This document shows positions 1 through 6,540 of a DNA stretch of 8,390 bases, one piece after another. The notes below the pieces were generated by a model. That model was not told where the DNA came from. It searched no databases and saw only the letters and a list, made by a program, of their open reading frames with translations. Each line of letters starts with the position of its first letter. Positions within the stretch are counted from its first letter, which is position 1. The position numbers and the translations under genes are program-made. This DNA comes from Bacteroidia bacterium (lineage in GTDB: Bacteria > Planctomycetota > Phycisphaerae > Phycisphaerales > SM1A02): contig JASGCG010000052.1 of NCBI GenBank assembly GCA_030054235.1, positions 1 to 8,390 on the forward strand, written 5' to 3'.

Positions 1-2402
1 GGCAGTTCGGCTGCCTTCTTGCCCTTGGGCTTCACCGGGCGCGGCTTGTCCTCGACCAGGAAGTCGCCGAACCGGCCCGTGCGCTTGACCATCGGCACGC
101 CCGCTGGCGAGAGCAGGTCGAGCTGCTCGGCCATGAGCGGTTCGCCGCGGCGATTGCAGGGTGAAGCGAACGAGCACGCCGGCACCAGCTTCGGCGGCTT
201 GGGCTTGGCCTTGCTCGAGGTCTTCTTTGCCGGCTTGGCGGCGGCGGTCGGGTCGGGGACCTTCTCGTTGTAGCCGCTGCACGACAGGAACTTGCCCGTT
301 CGGCCGAGTCGGTACTCGAGCCGTCGCCCGCACTGCGGGCAGGCGTACGGCGATGGCTCCGACGAAGCCTTGACGTGATCGGCCTGCGCAGCGGTGCCCA
401 GCAGCGGTTTCAACGCATCGTGGAATCGGTGGAGCAGGTCCGTCCAGCGTTCCTTGCCCTGCGCCACCTCGTCGAGCTCGCGCTCGATGCCGCGGGTGTA
501 GCCGAGTTCGATGAACTGGCTCTTGAAGCCGGCCTTCAGGAACTCGGTCACGGCCTCGCCGAGCGCGGTGGCGTAGAAGCGACGGTCCTGCTGCTCGACG
601 TAGCCACGATCCTCGATGGTGTTGATCGTGCTGGCGTAGGTCGAAGGGCGGCCGATGCCTTCTTCCTCGAGCTTCTTCACGAGCGTGGCTTCGGAGTAGC
701 GCGGGGGAGGTGCCTGGAAACGCTGGCGGGGCTCGATGTCGAACGGCGCGAGCATCGCACCCTTCTCGAAGGCCGGCAGCACCTGGTCGCCATCGTCCTT
801 GGGCAGGCCGCTGATCTTGTAGAAGCCGTCGAAACGCAGCACGCGGCCGTTGGCCTTGAACACCGCTCCGGTGTCGCGATCGGATCGGCGCATGCGCACG
901 GCCGTCGAATCCCATTCGGCATCGGTCGATTGGCACGCGACGAAGCACGACCAGATCAGCCGGTAGAGCTTGAGCTGCTCGTCGGTCAGCGCGCCCGCGA
1001 TGCGGTCGGGTTCGCGGAAGGCATCGGTGGGACGGATCGCCTCGTGGGCTTCCTGCGCGGCCTCGTTGCTGCTGGCGTAGAAGCGCGGCTTCTCGGGGAC
1101 GTAGCGGTCACCGTGCCGGTCCTTCAAATACCGACGAGCCATGTCGACGGCCTCGCGCGACAGGTTCGTCGAGTCCGTCCGCATGTAGGTGATCAGGCCG
1201 ACGCGGCCCTCGCCCGGAAGATCGATGCCCTCGTAGAGCTGCTGGGCGATCCGCATGGTGCGATCGGTCGACATCCCCAGCCGGCTGCTGGCCGCTTGCT
1301 GCAGCGTGCTCGTGATGAACGGCGGGTACGGCTTGGAGCGTGTGCGGGTGACGTCGATCGACTCGACGCGGTAGCGCGCCGCCGGATCGGGTCGGCCCAC
1401 GATGCGCACGAGCTTCTGGCCGCGCCCCTTGGCGGCACCATCGCTTGCGCGGTCGATGCGCAGGTCGATCAGACCAGCAGCCTCGGCAGCCGACTTGGCA
1501 TCGGGTGCCAGATCGATCTCGCTCGTGTTTGGTGCCTCGATGCGCAGCGGCTTGCCGCCGACCTCGACGAGTTCGCACGACAGGGCGGTGTGCTCGGCGA
1601 GCCAGGCCATGCGCTCCCGGACCAGCGGCGGACGACCCCGCTCATCCCTACGGGCGAGGAAGGTGGACCACTCGGCGTGCAGGCCAACCGCCGCCTCGAC
1701 CTCGAAGGTCATGCAGGCCGAAAGTTCCCACGATTCACTGGGGGTGAAGGCGCGAATCTCCTGCTCGCGCTCGACCACGATGCGGGTGGCCACGCTCTGC
1801 ACGCGGCCTGCGCTCAGTCCGCCAGCGACCTTCTTCCAGAGGATGGGGGAGACCTGGTAGCCCACGATGCGATCGACGATGCGGCGAGCCTGCTGGGCAT
1901 CGACGCGATCCATGTTGATGGCACGCGGCGACTGGAACGCGCGCTGCACTTCGCTCTTGGTGATCGCGTCGAAGGTCACGCGCTTGGCCTGGGCCGGCTC
2001 CACGCCGAGCACCTGGGTGAGGTGCCAGGCGATCGCTTCGCCCTCGCGGTCCAAGTCGGTCGCGAACCAGACTTCGTTGGCGCTCTTGGCCAGCCGACGC
2101 AGCTCCGACACGGTGCGCGTCTTGTCGTCGTCGATTTCATAGGTCGGCGCGAAGTCGTGATCGAGATCGACCCCCGGGACCGGCTGCTTCTCGCCCTTGG
2201 GGGACTTGCTCGGCAGGTCGCGGATGTGGCCGATCGAGGCCTTCACCACGAAGCCCGGCCCGAGGTACTTCTCGATGGTCTTGGCCTTGGCAGGGCTCTC
2301 GACGATCACCAGCTGGTACGCGCCCTTGGGGGTCGGCGTGGGCTCGGCATCCCGGCGGCGGGAACCAGATCGCTTCGATGAAGAGGTGCGTGCTTTGGCC
2401 AT
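1..2402 (-). CDS. topA: DNA topoisomerase I (type IA), 3' end beyond the window
   Basis: Type IA topoisomerase that relaxes negatively supercoiled DNA by nicking one strand through a 5'-phosphotyrosine link. The minus-strand frame is open from ATG at 2402 to the left edge, giving 800 codons with no stop. The Toprim domain begins with LVIVESPAKAKTIEKYLG (residues 31-48; E35 and K39 match E. coli E9 and K13). The metal-binding acidic triad is in TDLDREGE (D116, D118, E120). The active-site tyrosine is Y406 in GLITYMRTDST, and PPFITSTLQQAAS precedes it. The C-terminal part has a zinc-ribbon half, C688-PQ-C691 with C708, then an Ala/Lys/Pro-rich linker, C743 and C749, and a cysteine-free ribbon remnant (765-784). 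A 30-residue Ser/Arg-rich leader precedes the Toprim domain. Triad to tyrosine is about 80 residues longer than in E. coli as I remember it. No clear Shine-Dalgarno precedes the ATG. Identity is near certain; the true C-terminus is unseen. Confidence 0.97.
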   Translation of the reverse strand, partial: MAKARTSSSKRSGSRRRDAEPTPTPKGAYQLVIVESPAKAKTIEKYLGPGFVVKASIGHIRDLPSKSPKGEKQPVPGVDLDHDFAPTYEIDDDKTRTVSELRRLAKSANEVWFATDLDREGEAIAWHLTQVLGVEPAQAKRVTFDAITKSEVQRAFQSPRAINMDRVDAQQARRIVDRIVGYQVSPILWKKVAGGLSAGRVQSVATRIVVEREQEIRAFTPSESWELSACMTFEVEAAVGLHAEWSTFLARRDERGRPPLVRERMAWLAEHTALSCELVEVGGKPLRIEAPNTSEIDLAPDAKSAAEAAGLIDLRIDRASDGAAKGRGQKLVRIVGRPDPAARYRVESIDVTRTRSKPYPPFITSTLQQAASSRLGMSTDRTMRIAQQLYEGIDLPGEGRVGLITYMRTDSTNLSREAVDMARRYLKDRHGDRYVPEKPRFYASSNEAAQEAHEAIRPTDAFREPDRIAGALTDEQLKLYRLIWSCFVACQSTDAEWDSTAVRMRRSDRDTGAVFKANGRVLRFDGFYKISGLPKDDGDQVLPAFEKGAMLAPFDIEPRQRFQAPPPRYSEATLVKKLEEEGIGRPSTYASTINTIEDRGYVEQQDRRFYATALGEAVTEFLKAGFKSQFIELGYTRGIERELDEVAQGKERWTDLLHRFHDALKPLLGTAAQADHVKASSEPSPYACPQCGRRLEYRLGRTGKFLSCSGYNEKVPDPTAAAKPAKKTSSKAKPKPPKLVPACSFASPCNRRGEPLMAEQLDLLSPAGVPMVKRTGRFGDFLVEDKPRPVKPKGKKAAEL

Positions 2403-2415
2403 CGTCGGGGGCGGA

Positions 2416-2445
2416 GTGATACGGACGGAGTGAGGGCGGTGTCAA
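2416..2445 (-). promoter_or_regulatory. Candidate sigma70-type promoter of topA
   Basis: On the minus strand a perfect TTGACA (-35, 2445-2440) is followed after 18 bases by TATCAC (-10, 2421-2416; four of six consensus bases). Initiation about seven bases further on would fall near 2409, leaving an untranslated leader of only some 5-8 bases before the topA ATG at 2402. This fits the lack of a Shine-Dalgarno there. The 113-base gap between miaA and topA holds no convincing terminator, so topA may also receive read-through from miaA. This is a sequence match only. Confidence 0.45.
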
Positions 2446-2515
2446 CGACCCACGGGCCCGGGAGTGACCGTGATGAAGGGGCCGTCGGCGATTTGCGACG
2501 AGTTTCTCCAGCGTT

Positions 2516-3451
2516 TCACGCGAAAGATATTTTTGTGATCTCGGCCATCTGCGCGTCCGTGAGCCCCTCGCCTGCATCGATCCAGGTGGAGCCCGGCGTG
2601 TCCGCGAAGCGCTTGAGCCATGTGCGCTGCTGCTTCGCCAGCTGTCGCGTCGCGATCTTGATCGACTCGAAGGCATCGTCCTCTCTCGACGCGCCGCGCA
2701 GGTGCGCGATCAGTTCGCGGTAGCCGACAGCGGTTGCCGCCTGCGCGCCGAACCCGCCAGCCGCCACGAGCGATCGCACCTCGTCGACGAGCCCCATCGC
2801 GCGCATGCCGCGCACGCGCGCGTTGATCCGGCGGTTGTTGGCTTCGACACCCATGGTCAGGCCGATGAGCGACCAGCCTGCAGGCAGTTCGGCTGGTCGT
2901 TCCCGCCACTGCGCCTGCAGCACGCTGATGGGCGTGCCGGTCGCGCGGTGGACCTCGATCGCTCGGATCGTGCGTCGACGATCGTTGCGATGGATGCGTT
3001 CGGCAGCCGCGGGATCGATCCGGATGAGTTCGGCGCGGAGCGCATCGAGGTCCCACCCGGCGAGTTCCTCGCGCAGCGCGGCATCCGCCGGCGGGCCGTC
3101 GAACAGTCCTTCCAGCAGTGCCTTCGCGTAGAGGTTGGTGCCGCCGACCACGATCGCCACGCCGCCACGGCCGTGGATCGCGGCCAGTGCCGCGTTGGCG
3201 TGCTCCAGCCAATCTTCCACCGTGAAGCCATCGTGGGTCGGCTCGACCAGATCCAGTCCGTGATGGACCACCGCCTCGCGCTCGGCCGCGGTCGGCTTGG
3301 CGGTCCCGATGTCCATGCCGCGGTAGACCTGCATGCTGTCGGCGCTGATGAGCTCGGCCATCGGTCCTGCTGCACGGGCCATGGCCATGGCCAGCGCGCT
3401 CTTGCCGCTGGCGGTCGGACCCATCACCACGATCACGCGGCCTTCAGCCAT
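2516..3451 (-). CDS. miaA: tRNA dimethylallyltransferase (tRNA A37 isopentenyltransferase)
   Basis: Transfers the dimethylallyl group of DMAPP to N6 of adenosine 37 in tRNAs reading codons that begin with U; the product (i6A) is the substrate of MiaB. The protein has 311 residues, the usual MiaA length. Visible motifs are the P-loop GPTASGKS (11-18), ISADSMQVYRGMDIGTAKP (35-53) with the catalytic-type D38, VVGGTNLYAKALLEGL (101-116), NDRRRTIRAIEVHRATGTPIS, and near the C-terminus IATRQLAKQQRTWLKRF, typical of the tRNA-binding end of the family. The frame stays open far upstream, but the fold begins directly after M1 at 3451; an in-frame ATG at 3490 would add 13 residues without family character and would overlap the pgk start codon. 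A GGAAGG lies 12 bases upstream of the chosen ATG (3469-3464), slightly far for a Shine-Dalgarno. The gene is divergent from pgk and co-directional with topA. Confidence 0.96.
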   Translation of the reverse strand: MAEGRVIVVMGPTASGKSALAMAMARAAGPMAELISADSMQVYRGMDIGTAKPTAAEREAVVHHGLDLVEPTHDGFTVEDWLEHANAALAAIHGRGGVAIVVGGTNLYAKALLEGLFDGPPADAALREELAGWDLDALRAELIRIDPAAAERIHRNDRRRTIRAIEVHRATGTPISVLQAQWRERPAELPAGWSLIGLTMGVEANNRRINARVRGMRAMGLVDEVRSLVAAGGFGAQAATAVGYRELIAHLRGASREDDAFESIKIATRQLAKQQRTWLKRFADTPGSTWIDAGEGLTDAQMAEITKISFA

Positions 3452-3476
3452 TCGCGGACGGTACCTTCCGGCGCCC

Positions 3477-3480
3477 GGAG
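3477..3480 (+). promoter_or_regulatory. Ribosome-binding site of pgk
   Basis: GGAG lies eight bases before the ATG at 3489, which supports that start. It sits in the 37-base gap between the divergent miaA and pgk starts. I could not find a convincing -10/-35 pair for either gene in that gap, so the pgk promoter probably lies inside the 5' part of miaA, or the -10 is non-canonical. Confidence 0.6.
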
Positions 3481-3488
3481 CCTGAACC

Positions 3489-4706
3489 ATGACCAAGAAG
3501 ACCATCCGCGACCTCGACGTGACCGGCAAGCGCGTGTTCATCCGCGCCGACTTCAACGTGCCCATGGACGACGATGGGCGCATCACTGATGACCGCCGTG
3601 TGCGACTGACGGTGCCCACGATCGTGAGCGTGCTGGATCGCGGCGGCGCGGTCGTCGTGGCGAGCCACCTCGGTCGCCCAGATGGCACGGGATTCCAAGC
3701 CTCCGAGAGTGCTCGTCCTGTCCGCGACGTGTTGGAGCGTCTTCTGGCCGGGCACCTTGATGGACCGGTGCAGATGGCGGGGGATGTGCCCACATCAGCC
3801 GAGTCGGCCGCCGCCGCTGCCGCACTCAAGCCTCGACAGGTGCTGCTCCTTGAAAACCTGCGTTTCGAGAAGGGCGAGAAGAAGGGCGACCCGGCGTTTG
3901 CCGCCAAGCTCGCCGGCTACGCCGATGCCTACGTCAACGATGCCTTCGGCTGCTCGCACCGCACCGATGCGAGCATGGATGCACTGCCGCGCGCCATGGC
4001 CCCCAAGCCGTGCGTGGCCGGGCTGCTGCTTGAGCGCGAACTGACGTACCTGCAGGGCGTGCTGGAGCAGCCCAAGCGTCCGTTCGTCGCCATCATCGGT
4101 GGCGCCAAGGTGAGCGACAAGATCGCAGCACTCACCAACCTGTGCGGTCGCGTCGACACGATCCTCGTGGGTGGAGCGATGGCCTACACGTTCCTGCTCG
4201 CCCAGGGGATCGGCGTTGGGCGCAGCCTGGTCCAGCAGGACATGGTCGACCAGGCGCGGACCATCCTTGGCCTGGCGAAGGAGCGTGGCACGGCACTGCT
4301 TCTTCCGACCGATCACGTCTGCGGAGCGGAACTCAAGACAGGCACCGCGACCAGTGTGGTCGTCGGTGCGATTCCCGATGGGCTCATGGGTCTCGACATC
4401 GGACCGGCGACTTTGGCCGCCTACTCCGCGTCGGTGGCGAGCGCCCGCACCATCGTCTGGAATGGTCCGATGGGTGCCTTCGAAACCGAGCCGTTCAACG
4501 TCGGCACGTTCGGCTTGGCCCGCGCCGTTGCCGAAGCCACCAAGCGGGGCTGCACCACGGTGGCAGGCGGCGGCGACACGGCCAGCGCCGTCGAGGAGGC
4601 CGGGCTTGCCGATGCGCTTACCCACATCTCGACCGGTGGCGGCGCCAGCCTGGAGATGCTGGAGGGCAAGTCGTTCGCATGCCTGACGGCGCTGCAGGAT
4701 GCCTGA
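3489..4706 (+). CDS. pgk: Phosphoglycerate kinase
   Basis: Cytosolic enzyme that interconverts 1,3-bisphosphoglycerate + ADP and 3-phosphoglycerate + ATP in glycolysis and gluconeogenesis. The 405-residue product is full length for the family. N-lobe (3-phosphoglycerate side): RADFNVP (19-25), an Arg-rich TDDRRVR segment (33-39), SHLGRP (59-64), LLLENLRFEKGE and YVNDAFGCSHR. C-lobe (nucleotide side): IIGGAKVSDKI (202-212), ILVGGAMAYTFL, NGPMGAFE (325-332), GGGDTA (360-365) and HISTGGGASLEMLEG from residue 379. No key motif is missing. Start choice is supported by the GGAG eight bases upstream. It is the first plus-strand gene after the divergent miaA and is followed 45 bases later by the thioredoxin gene. 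No gapA, tpi or other glycolytic gene is adjacent in this window. Confidence 0.98.
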   Translation: MTKKTIRDLDVTGKRVFIRADFNVPMDDDGRITDDRRVRLTVPTIVSVLDRGGAVVVASHLGRPDGTGFQASESARPVRDVLERLLAGHLDGPVQMAGDVPTSAESAAAAAALKPRQVLLLENLRFEKGEKKGDPAFAAKLAGYADAYVNDAFGCSHRTDASMDALPRAMAPKPCVAGLLLERELTYLQGVLEQPKRPFVAIIGGAKVSDKIAALTNLCGRVDTILVGGAMAYTFLLAQGIGVGRSLVQQDMVDQARTILGLAKERGTALLLPTDHVCGAELKTGTATSVVVGAIPDGLMGLDIGPATLAAYSASVASARTIVWNGPMGAFETEPFNVGTFGLARAVAEATKRGCTTVAGGGDTASAVEEAGLADALTHISTGGGASLEMLEGKSFACLTALQDA

Positions 4707-4730
4707 TTCCACCCGCGTTCGGTCTATACT
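4703..4730 (+). promoter_or_regulatory. Candidate promoter upstream of the thioredoxin gene
   Basis: TATACT at 4725-4730 matches five of six bases of a sigma70 -10 box. The best -35 match is the weak CTGATT (4703-4708, spacer 16), which overlaps the pgk stop codon. Initiation would be near 4737, some 15 bases before the thioredoxin ATG and at the edge of its Shine-Dalgarno. The site would let the thioredoxin-rpe pair be expressed apart from pgk. The weak -35 makes this tentative. Confidence 0.35.
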
Positions 4731-4736
4731 CGCCCC

Positions 4737-4742
4737 AAAGGA
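4737..4742 (+). promoter_or_regulatory. Ribosome-binding site of the thioredoxin gene
   Basis: AAAGGA lies nine bases before the ATG at 4752. It fixes the start at the beginning of a hydrophobic signal-like segment rather than at a downstream methionine. Confidence 0.6.
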
Positions 4743-4751
4743 CTCGCCGCC

Positions 4752-5789
4752 ATGCTGACCCACACGATCGCCGCGTTCGCCTGTGTCGCCACCCTGTTCG
4801 CCGCAGCGCAGGAGCCCGAGAAGCTCAAGGTCGGCTCGGCCATGCCCAGCCTCGACAACGTCGAGATGGTGCAGGGCTCGAAGGACAACCTTGCCGACGC
4901 CAAGGTCACGGTGGTCGAGTTCTGGGCGACCTGGTGCGGCCCGTGCCGCAAGGCGATCCCGCACATCAACGACGTGGCAGCCGCCAACGCATGGCGTGGA
5001 CTGCGCGTGCTCGGCGTGAGCACCGACTCGACCGACGACAAGTCGAAGGTCAAGCCCTTCGTCGACAAGATGGGCTCGCGCATGACCTACAACGTCGGCT
5101 GGGCCGGCGAAGGCATCAGCCGCAGTTGGATGGAGGCCTCGGGGCAGAAGGGCATCCCGACGGCGTTCGTCTGCACCAACGGCAAAGTCGCCTGGATCGG
5201 CCACCCCATGGACGACGGCTTCGAGTCGGCGATCCGCAAGTGCCTGTCGGGCCGCTTCGACCCCGAACTCTCGCCCAAGGGCGAGCAGTACCTCGAGGCC
5301 GGCCGCAAGGCCGCCAAGAAGAAGAACTGGCGCGAGGCCTCGAAGCACTTCGACGACTGCATCGCGCTGAAGCCCGAGATCTTCGTCGATGCGATGGAAG
5401 CCAAGTACCAGATGCTTGCCGACCAGCAGAAGGATGCCGCCGCCGCGAAGGCGTGGGCCGCTGACGTTGCGGGCAAGCTCTCCTCGAGCCCGGTGGCGCT
5501 GGCCGAGTTCGCCGTCTTCGTTGCGCAGGATCCTCGCCTGCAGCAGCACGACCTCGAATCGGCCCAAGTCATGATCGAGGGCGCCATGTCCGCCGGCGGA
5601 ACGAAGACCGACGTGCTGGTCGCCGCGGCGCGCGTCGCGTCCGCCGCAGGAAAGTTCGACGCCGCCGTCGACCTGCAGAACAAGGCGTGGCGCCAGGCCA
5701 CGCCTGAGCAGAAGCCATTCCTGAAGACCGACCTCGACGCGTACAAGCAGGCTCAGGCCAAGGGCGCCTCGGCCAAGGTCGGCCAGTGA
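4752..5789 (+). CDS. Secreted TlpA-like thioredoxin-fold protein with helical-repeat C-terminal half
   Basis: 345 residues. Residues 5-19 form a hydrophobic segment ending AAA before QEPEK, read as a short signal peptide with cleavage near residue 19; the n-region is unusually poor in Lys/Arg. Residues 25-170 are a TlpA/AhpC-type thioredoxin domain: VEFWATWCGPC (55-65, redox pair C62/C65), VLGVSTDSTDD (86-96), then GIPTAF with the cis-proline P136. Residues 175-345 contain no cysteine motif and look all-helical; AGRKAAKKKNWREASKHFDDCIALKPE and AARVASAAGKFDAAVDLQNKAW resemble tetratricopeptide units. Its likely role is a thiol-disulfide reductase or thiol-dependent chaperone outside the cytoplasm, with the tail as a protein-binding platform; the actual partner is unknown. 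The stop codon overlaps the rpe start (GTGA), so co-expression with rpe is likely although no functional link is evident. Fold assignment is firm; the biological role is not. Confidence 0.88.
   Translation: MLTHTIAAFACVATLFAAAQEPEKLKVGSAMPSLDNVEMVQGSKDNLADAKVTVVEFWATWCGPCRKAIPHINDVAAANAWRGLRVLGVSTDSTDDKSKVKPFVDKMGSRMTYNVGWAGEGISRSWMEASGQKGIPTAFVCTNGKVAWIGHPMDDGFESAIRKCLSGRFDPELSPKGEQYLEAGRKAAKKKNWREASKHFDDCIALKPEIFVDAMEAKYQMLADQQKDAAAAKAWAADVAGKLSSSPVALAEFAVFVAQDPRLQQHDLESAQVMIEGAMSAGGTKTDVLVAAARVASAAGKFDAAVDLQNKAWRQATPEQKPFLKTDLDAYKQAQAKGASAKVGQ
5775..5778 (+). promoter_or_regulatory. Ribosome-binding site of rpe inside the thioredoxin gene
   Basis: AAGG lies seven bases before the GTG at 5786, within the last codons of the thioredoxin gene. 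It supports the GTG start and the four-base GTGA overlap, an arrangement typical of translational coupling. Confidence 0.5.
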
Positions 5790-6457
5790 GCCACGGCCGG
5801 CTCGCGTTCCCGCAGGGGGTCGCGGTCGGTGCTTCGATCCTCAGCGCTGACTTCGCGGAGCTCGGCAACGAGATTGCCGCGGCGCTCGGCGCTGGCGCGG
5901 GGTTCATCCACGTCGATGTGATGGATGGCCACTTCGTGCCGAACCTGTCGATGGGGCCGGCAGTCTGCGGTGCGGTACGGCGTGCTGCGCCGCGTGCGCC
6001 CGTCGATGTTCACCTCATGGTGCAGCGTCCGCTCTCGTTCATCGAGCCATTCGCCAAGGCCGGCGCCGATTGGTGCACGGTCCACGTTGAAGCGCAGGAT
6101 GACCCGCGCGAATGCGCCGAGCGGTCGCGATCGCTCGGCATGAAGGCCGGGCTTGCCTTCAACCCGCGCACGCCAGTCGAGCATGCGCTCGACGCGGGGC
6201 TGCTCGACGCGGCGGACTTCATCCTCCTCATGAGCGTGCAACCGGGCTACAGCGGCCAGGCCTTCATGCCCGAGGTCCTGGCAAAGGCGCGGTTGCTGCG
6301 CCGGTCAGGCTGGCAGGGGCCGATCGAGATCGATGGGGGCGTGTCGCCGCTGAACGCGGAAGCATGCCGCGCAGCCGGCTGCACGCTCTTGGTGTCGGCG
6401 AGTGCGATCTTCGGCAGCGGTGATTACGCCGCCGCCATCAACGGCATGCTGGCCTGA
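5786..6457 (+). CDS. rpe: Ribulose-phosphate 3-epimerase
   Basis: Interconverts D-ribulose 5-phosphate and D-xylulose 5-phosphate in the pentose phosphate pathway; cytosolic metal-dependent TIM barrel. The 223 residues are normal for the family. Visible motifs are ASILSADF (16-23), the metal/catalytic motif FIHVDVMDGHFVPNLS (40-55; H42, D44), VDVHLMV (73-79; H76), HVEA, MSVQPGYSGQAFMPE and EIDGGV with D183. H42, D44, H76 and D183 are the expected metal ligands, with D44 and D183 as the acid/base pair. The phosphate-loop segment reads VSASAIF (203-209) where the family usually has AGSAIF, so the glycine is an alanine here. No other start codon lies between GTG 5786 and the conserved SILSADF, so GTG is chosen; it overlaps the thioredoxin stop by four bases. 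No RuBisCO or phosphoribulokinase gene is present, so nothing points to a Calvin-cycle role. Confidence 0.97.
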   Translation: MSHGRLAFPQGVAVGASILSADFAELGNEIAAALGAGAGFIHVDVMDGHFVPNLSMGPAVCGAVRRAAPRAPVDVHLMVQRPLSFIEPFAKAGADWCTVHVEAQDDPRECAERSRSLGMKAGLAFNPRTPVEHALDAGLLDAADFILLMSVQPGYSGQAFMPEVLAKARLLRRSGWQGPIEIDGGVSPLNAEACRAAGCTLLVSASAIFGSGDYAAAINGMLA

Positions 6458-6460
6458 GCG

Positions 6461-6497
6461 CTCCACGCGTCACCGTTCGACCCGTTGGCGCGTGGGG
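6461..6497 (+). terminator. Long hairpin just after rpe, possible terminator or processed 3' end
   Basis: The arms 6461-6475 and 6483-6497 pair at 14 of 15 positions (12 Watson-Crick, two G-U, one C/T mismatch) around the seven-base loop TTCGACC. The core CCACGCG/CGCGTGG is a perfect 7-bp match. The hairpin starts four bases after the rpe stop codon. Only two T residues follow its 3' arm and a third G (6498), so it is not a classic intrinsic terminator. It could end the pgk-thioredoxin-rpe transcript, protect its 3' end, or belong to the accD leader. Confidence 0.45.
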
Positions 6498-6501
6498 GTT
6501 C

Positions 6502-6524
6502 GCTGGATCCCGCTACGATCCAGC
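6502..6524 (+). promoter_or_regulatory. Perfect inverted repeat in the accD leader
   Basis: GCTGGATC (6502-6509) and GATCCAGC (6517-6524) form a perfect 8-bp inverted repeat around a seven-base spacer. A weak -10-like TACGAT (6514-6519) overlaps the right arm, with no good -35 at the right distance. The repeat ends six bases before the accD Shine-Dalgarno. It could be an operator for a dimeric regulator or an RNA hairpin that affects access to the ribosome-binding site; the sequence cannot decide. Confidence 0.4.
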
Positions 6525-6530
6525 CCACAC

Positions 6531-6536
6531 GGAGGT
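6531..6536 (+). promoter_or_regulatory. Strong ribosome-binding site of accD
   Basis: GGAGGT lies four bases before the GTG at 6541. It is the best Shine-Dalgarno match in the window and decides the GTG start; such a strong site may offset the weaker start codon. Confidence 0.7.
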
Positions 6537-6540
6537 CATC

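Noticed and set aside
375..2381. A 668-codon open frame on the plus strand, antisense to topA
   Set aside because: It lies wholly opposite a topA frame that shows all family motifs. Long antisense frames are expected in GC-rich genes, and its translation shows no domain, only Ala/Arg/Leu/Asp/His-rich sequence.
2483..2500. CGTCG/CGACG inverted repeat after miaA as a terminator
   Set aside because: The stem is only 5 bp with an eight-base loop and no T-run on the minus strand; such matches arise by chance in this composition.
3452..3907. A 152-residue N-terminal extension of miaA
   Set aside because: The frame is open by composition only. It runs antisense through pgk, and the MiaA fold begins right after the methionine at 3451.
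4776..4790. Lipobox at C11 of the thioredoxin-fold protein
   Set aside because: The residues before the cysteine are A-F-A, with no Leu/Val/Ile at -3 and a phenylalanine at -2, and the hydrophobic segment continues past it. An ordinary signal peptide ending in AAA fits better.
4142..5464. A 440-codon plus-strand frame overlapping pgk and the thioredoxin gene
   Set aside because: It is an out-of-frame reading of two well-supported genes, crosses their junction, and is dominated by Arg/Gly/Ala.
3795..5567. A 590-codon open frame on the minus strand, antisense to pgk and the thioredoxin gene
   Set aside because: It is opposite two clear genes, has no recognisable motif, and shows the low-complexity composition of an antisense shadow.
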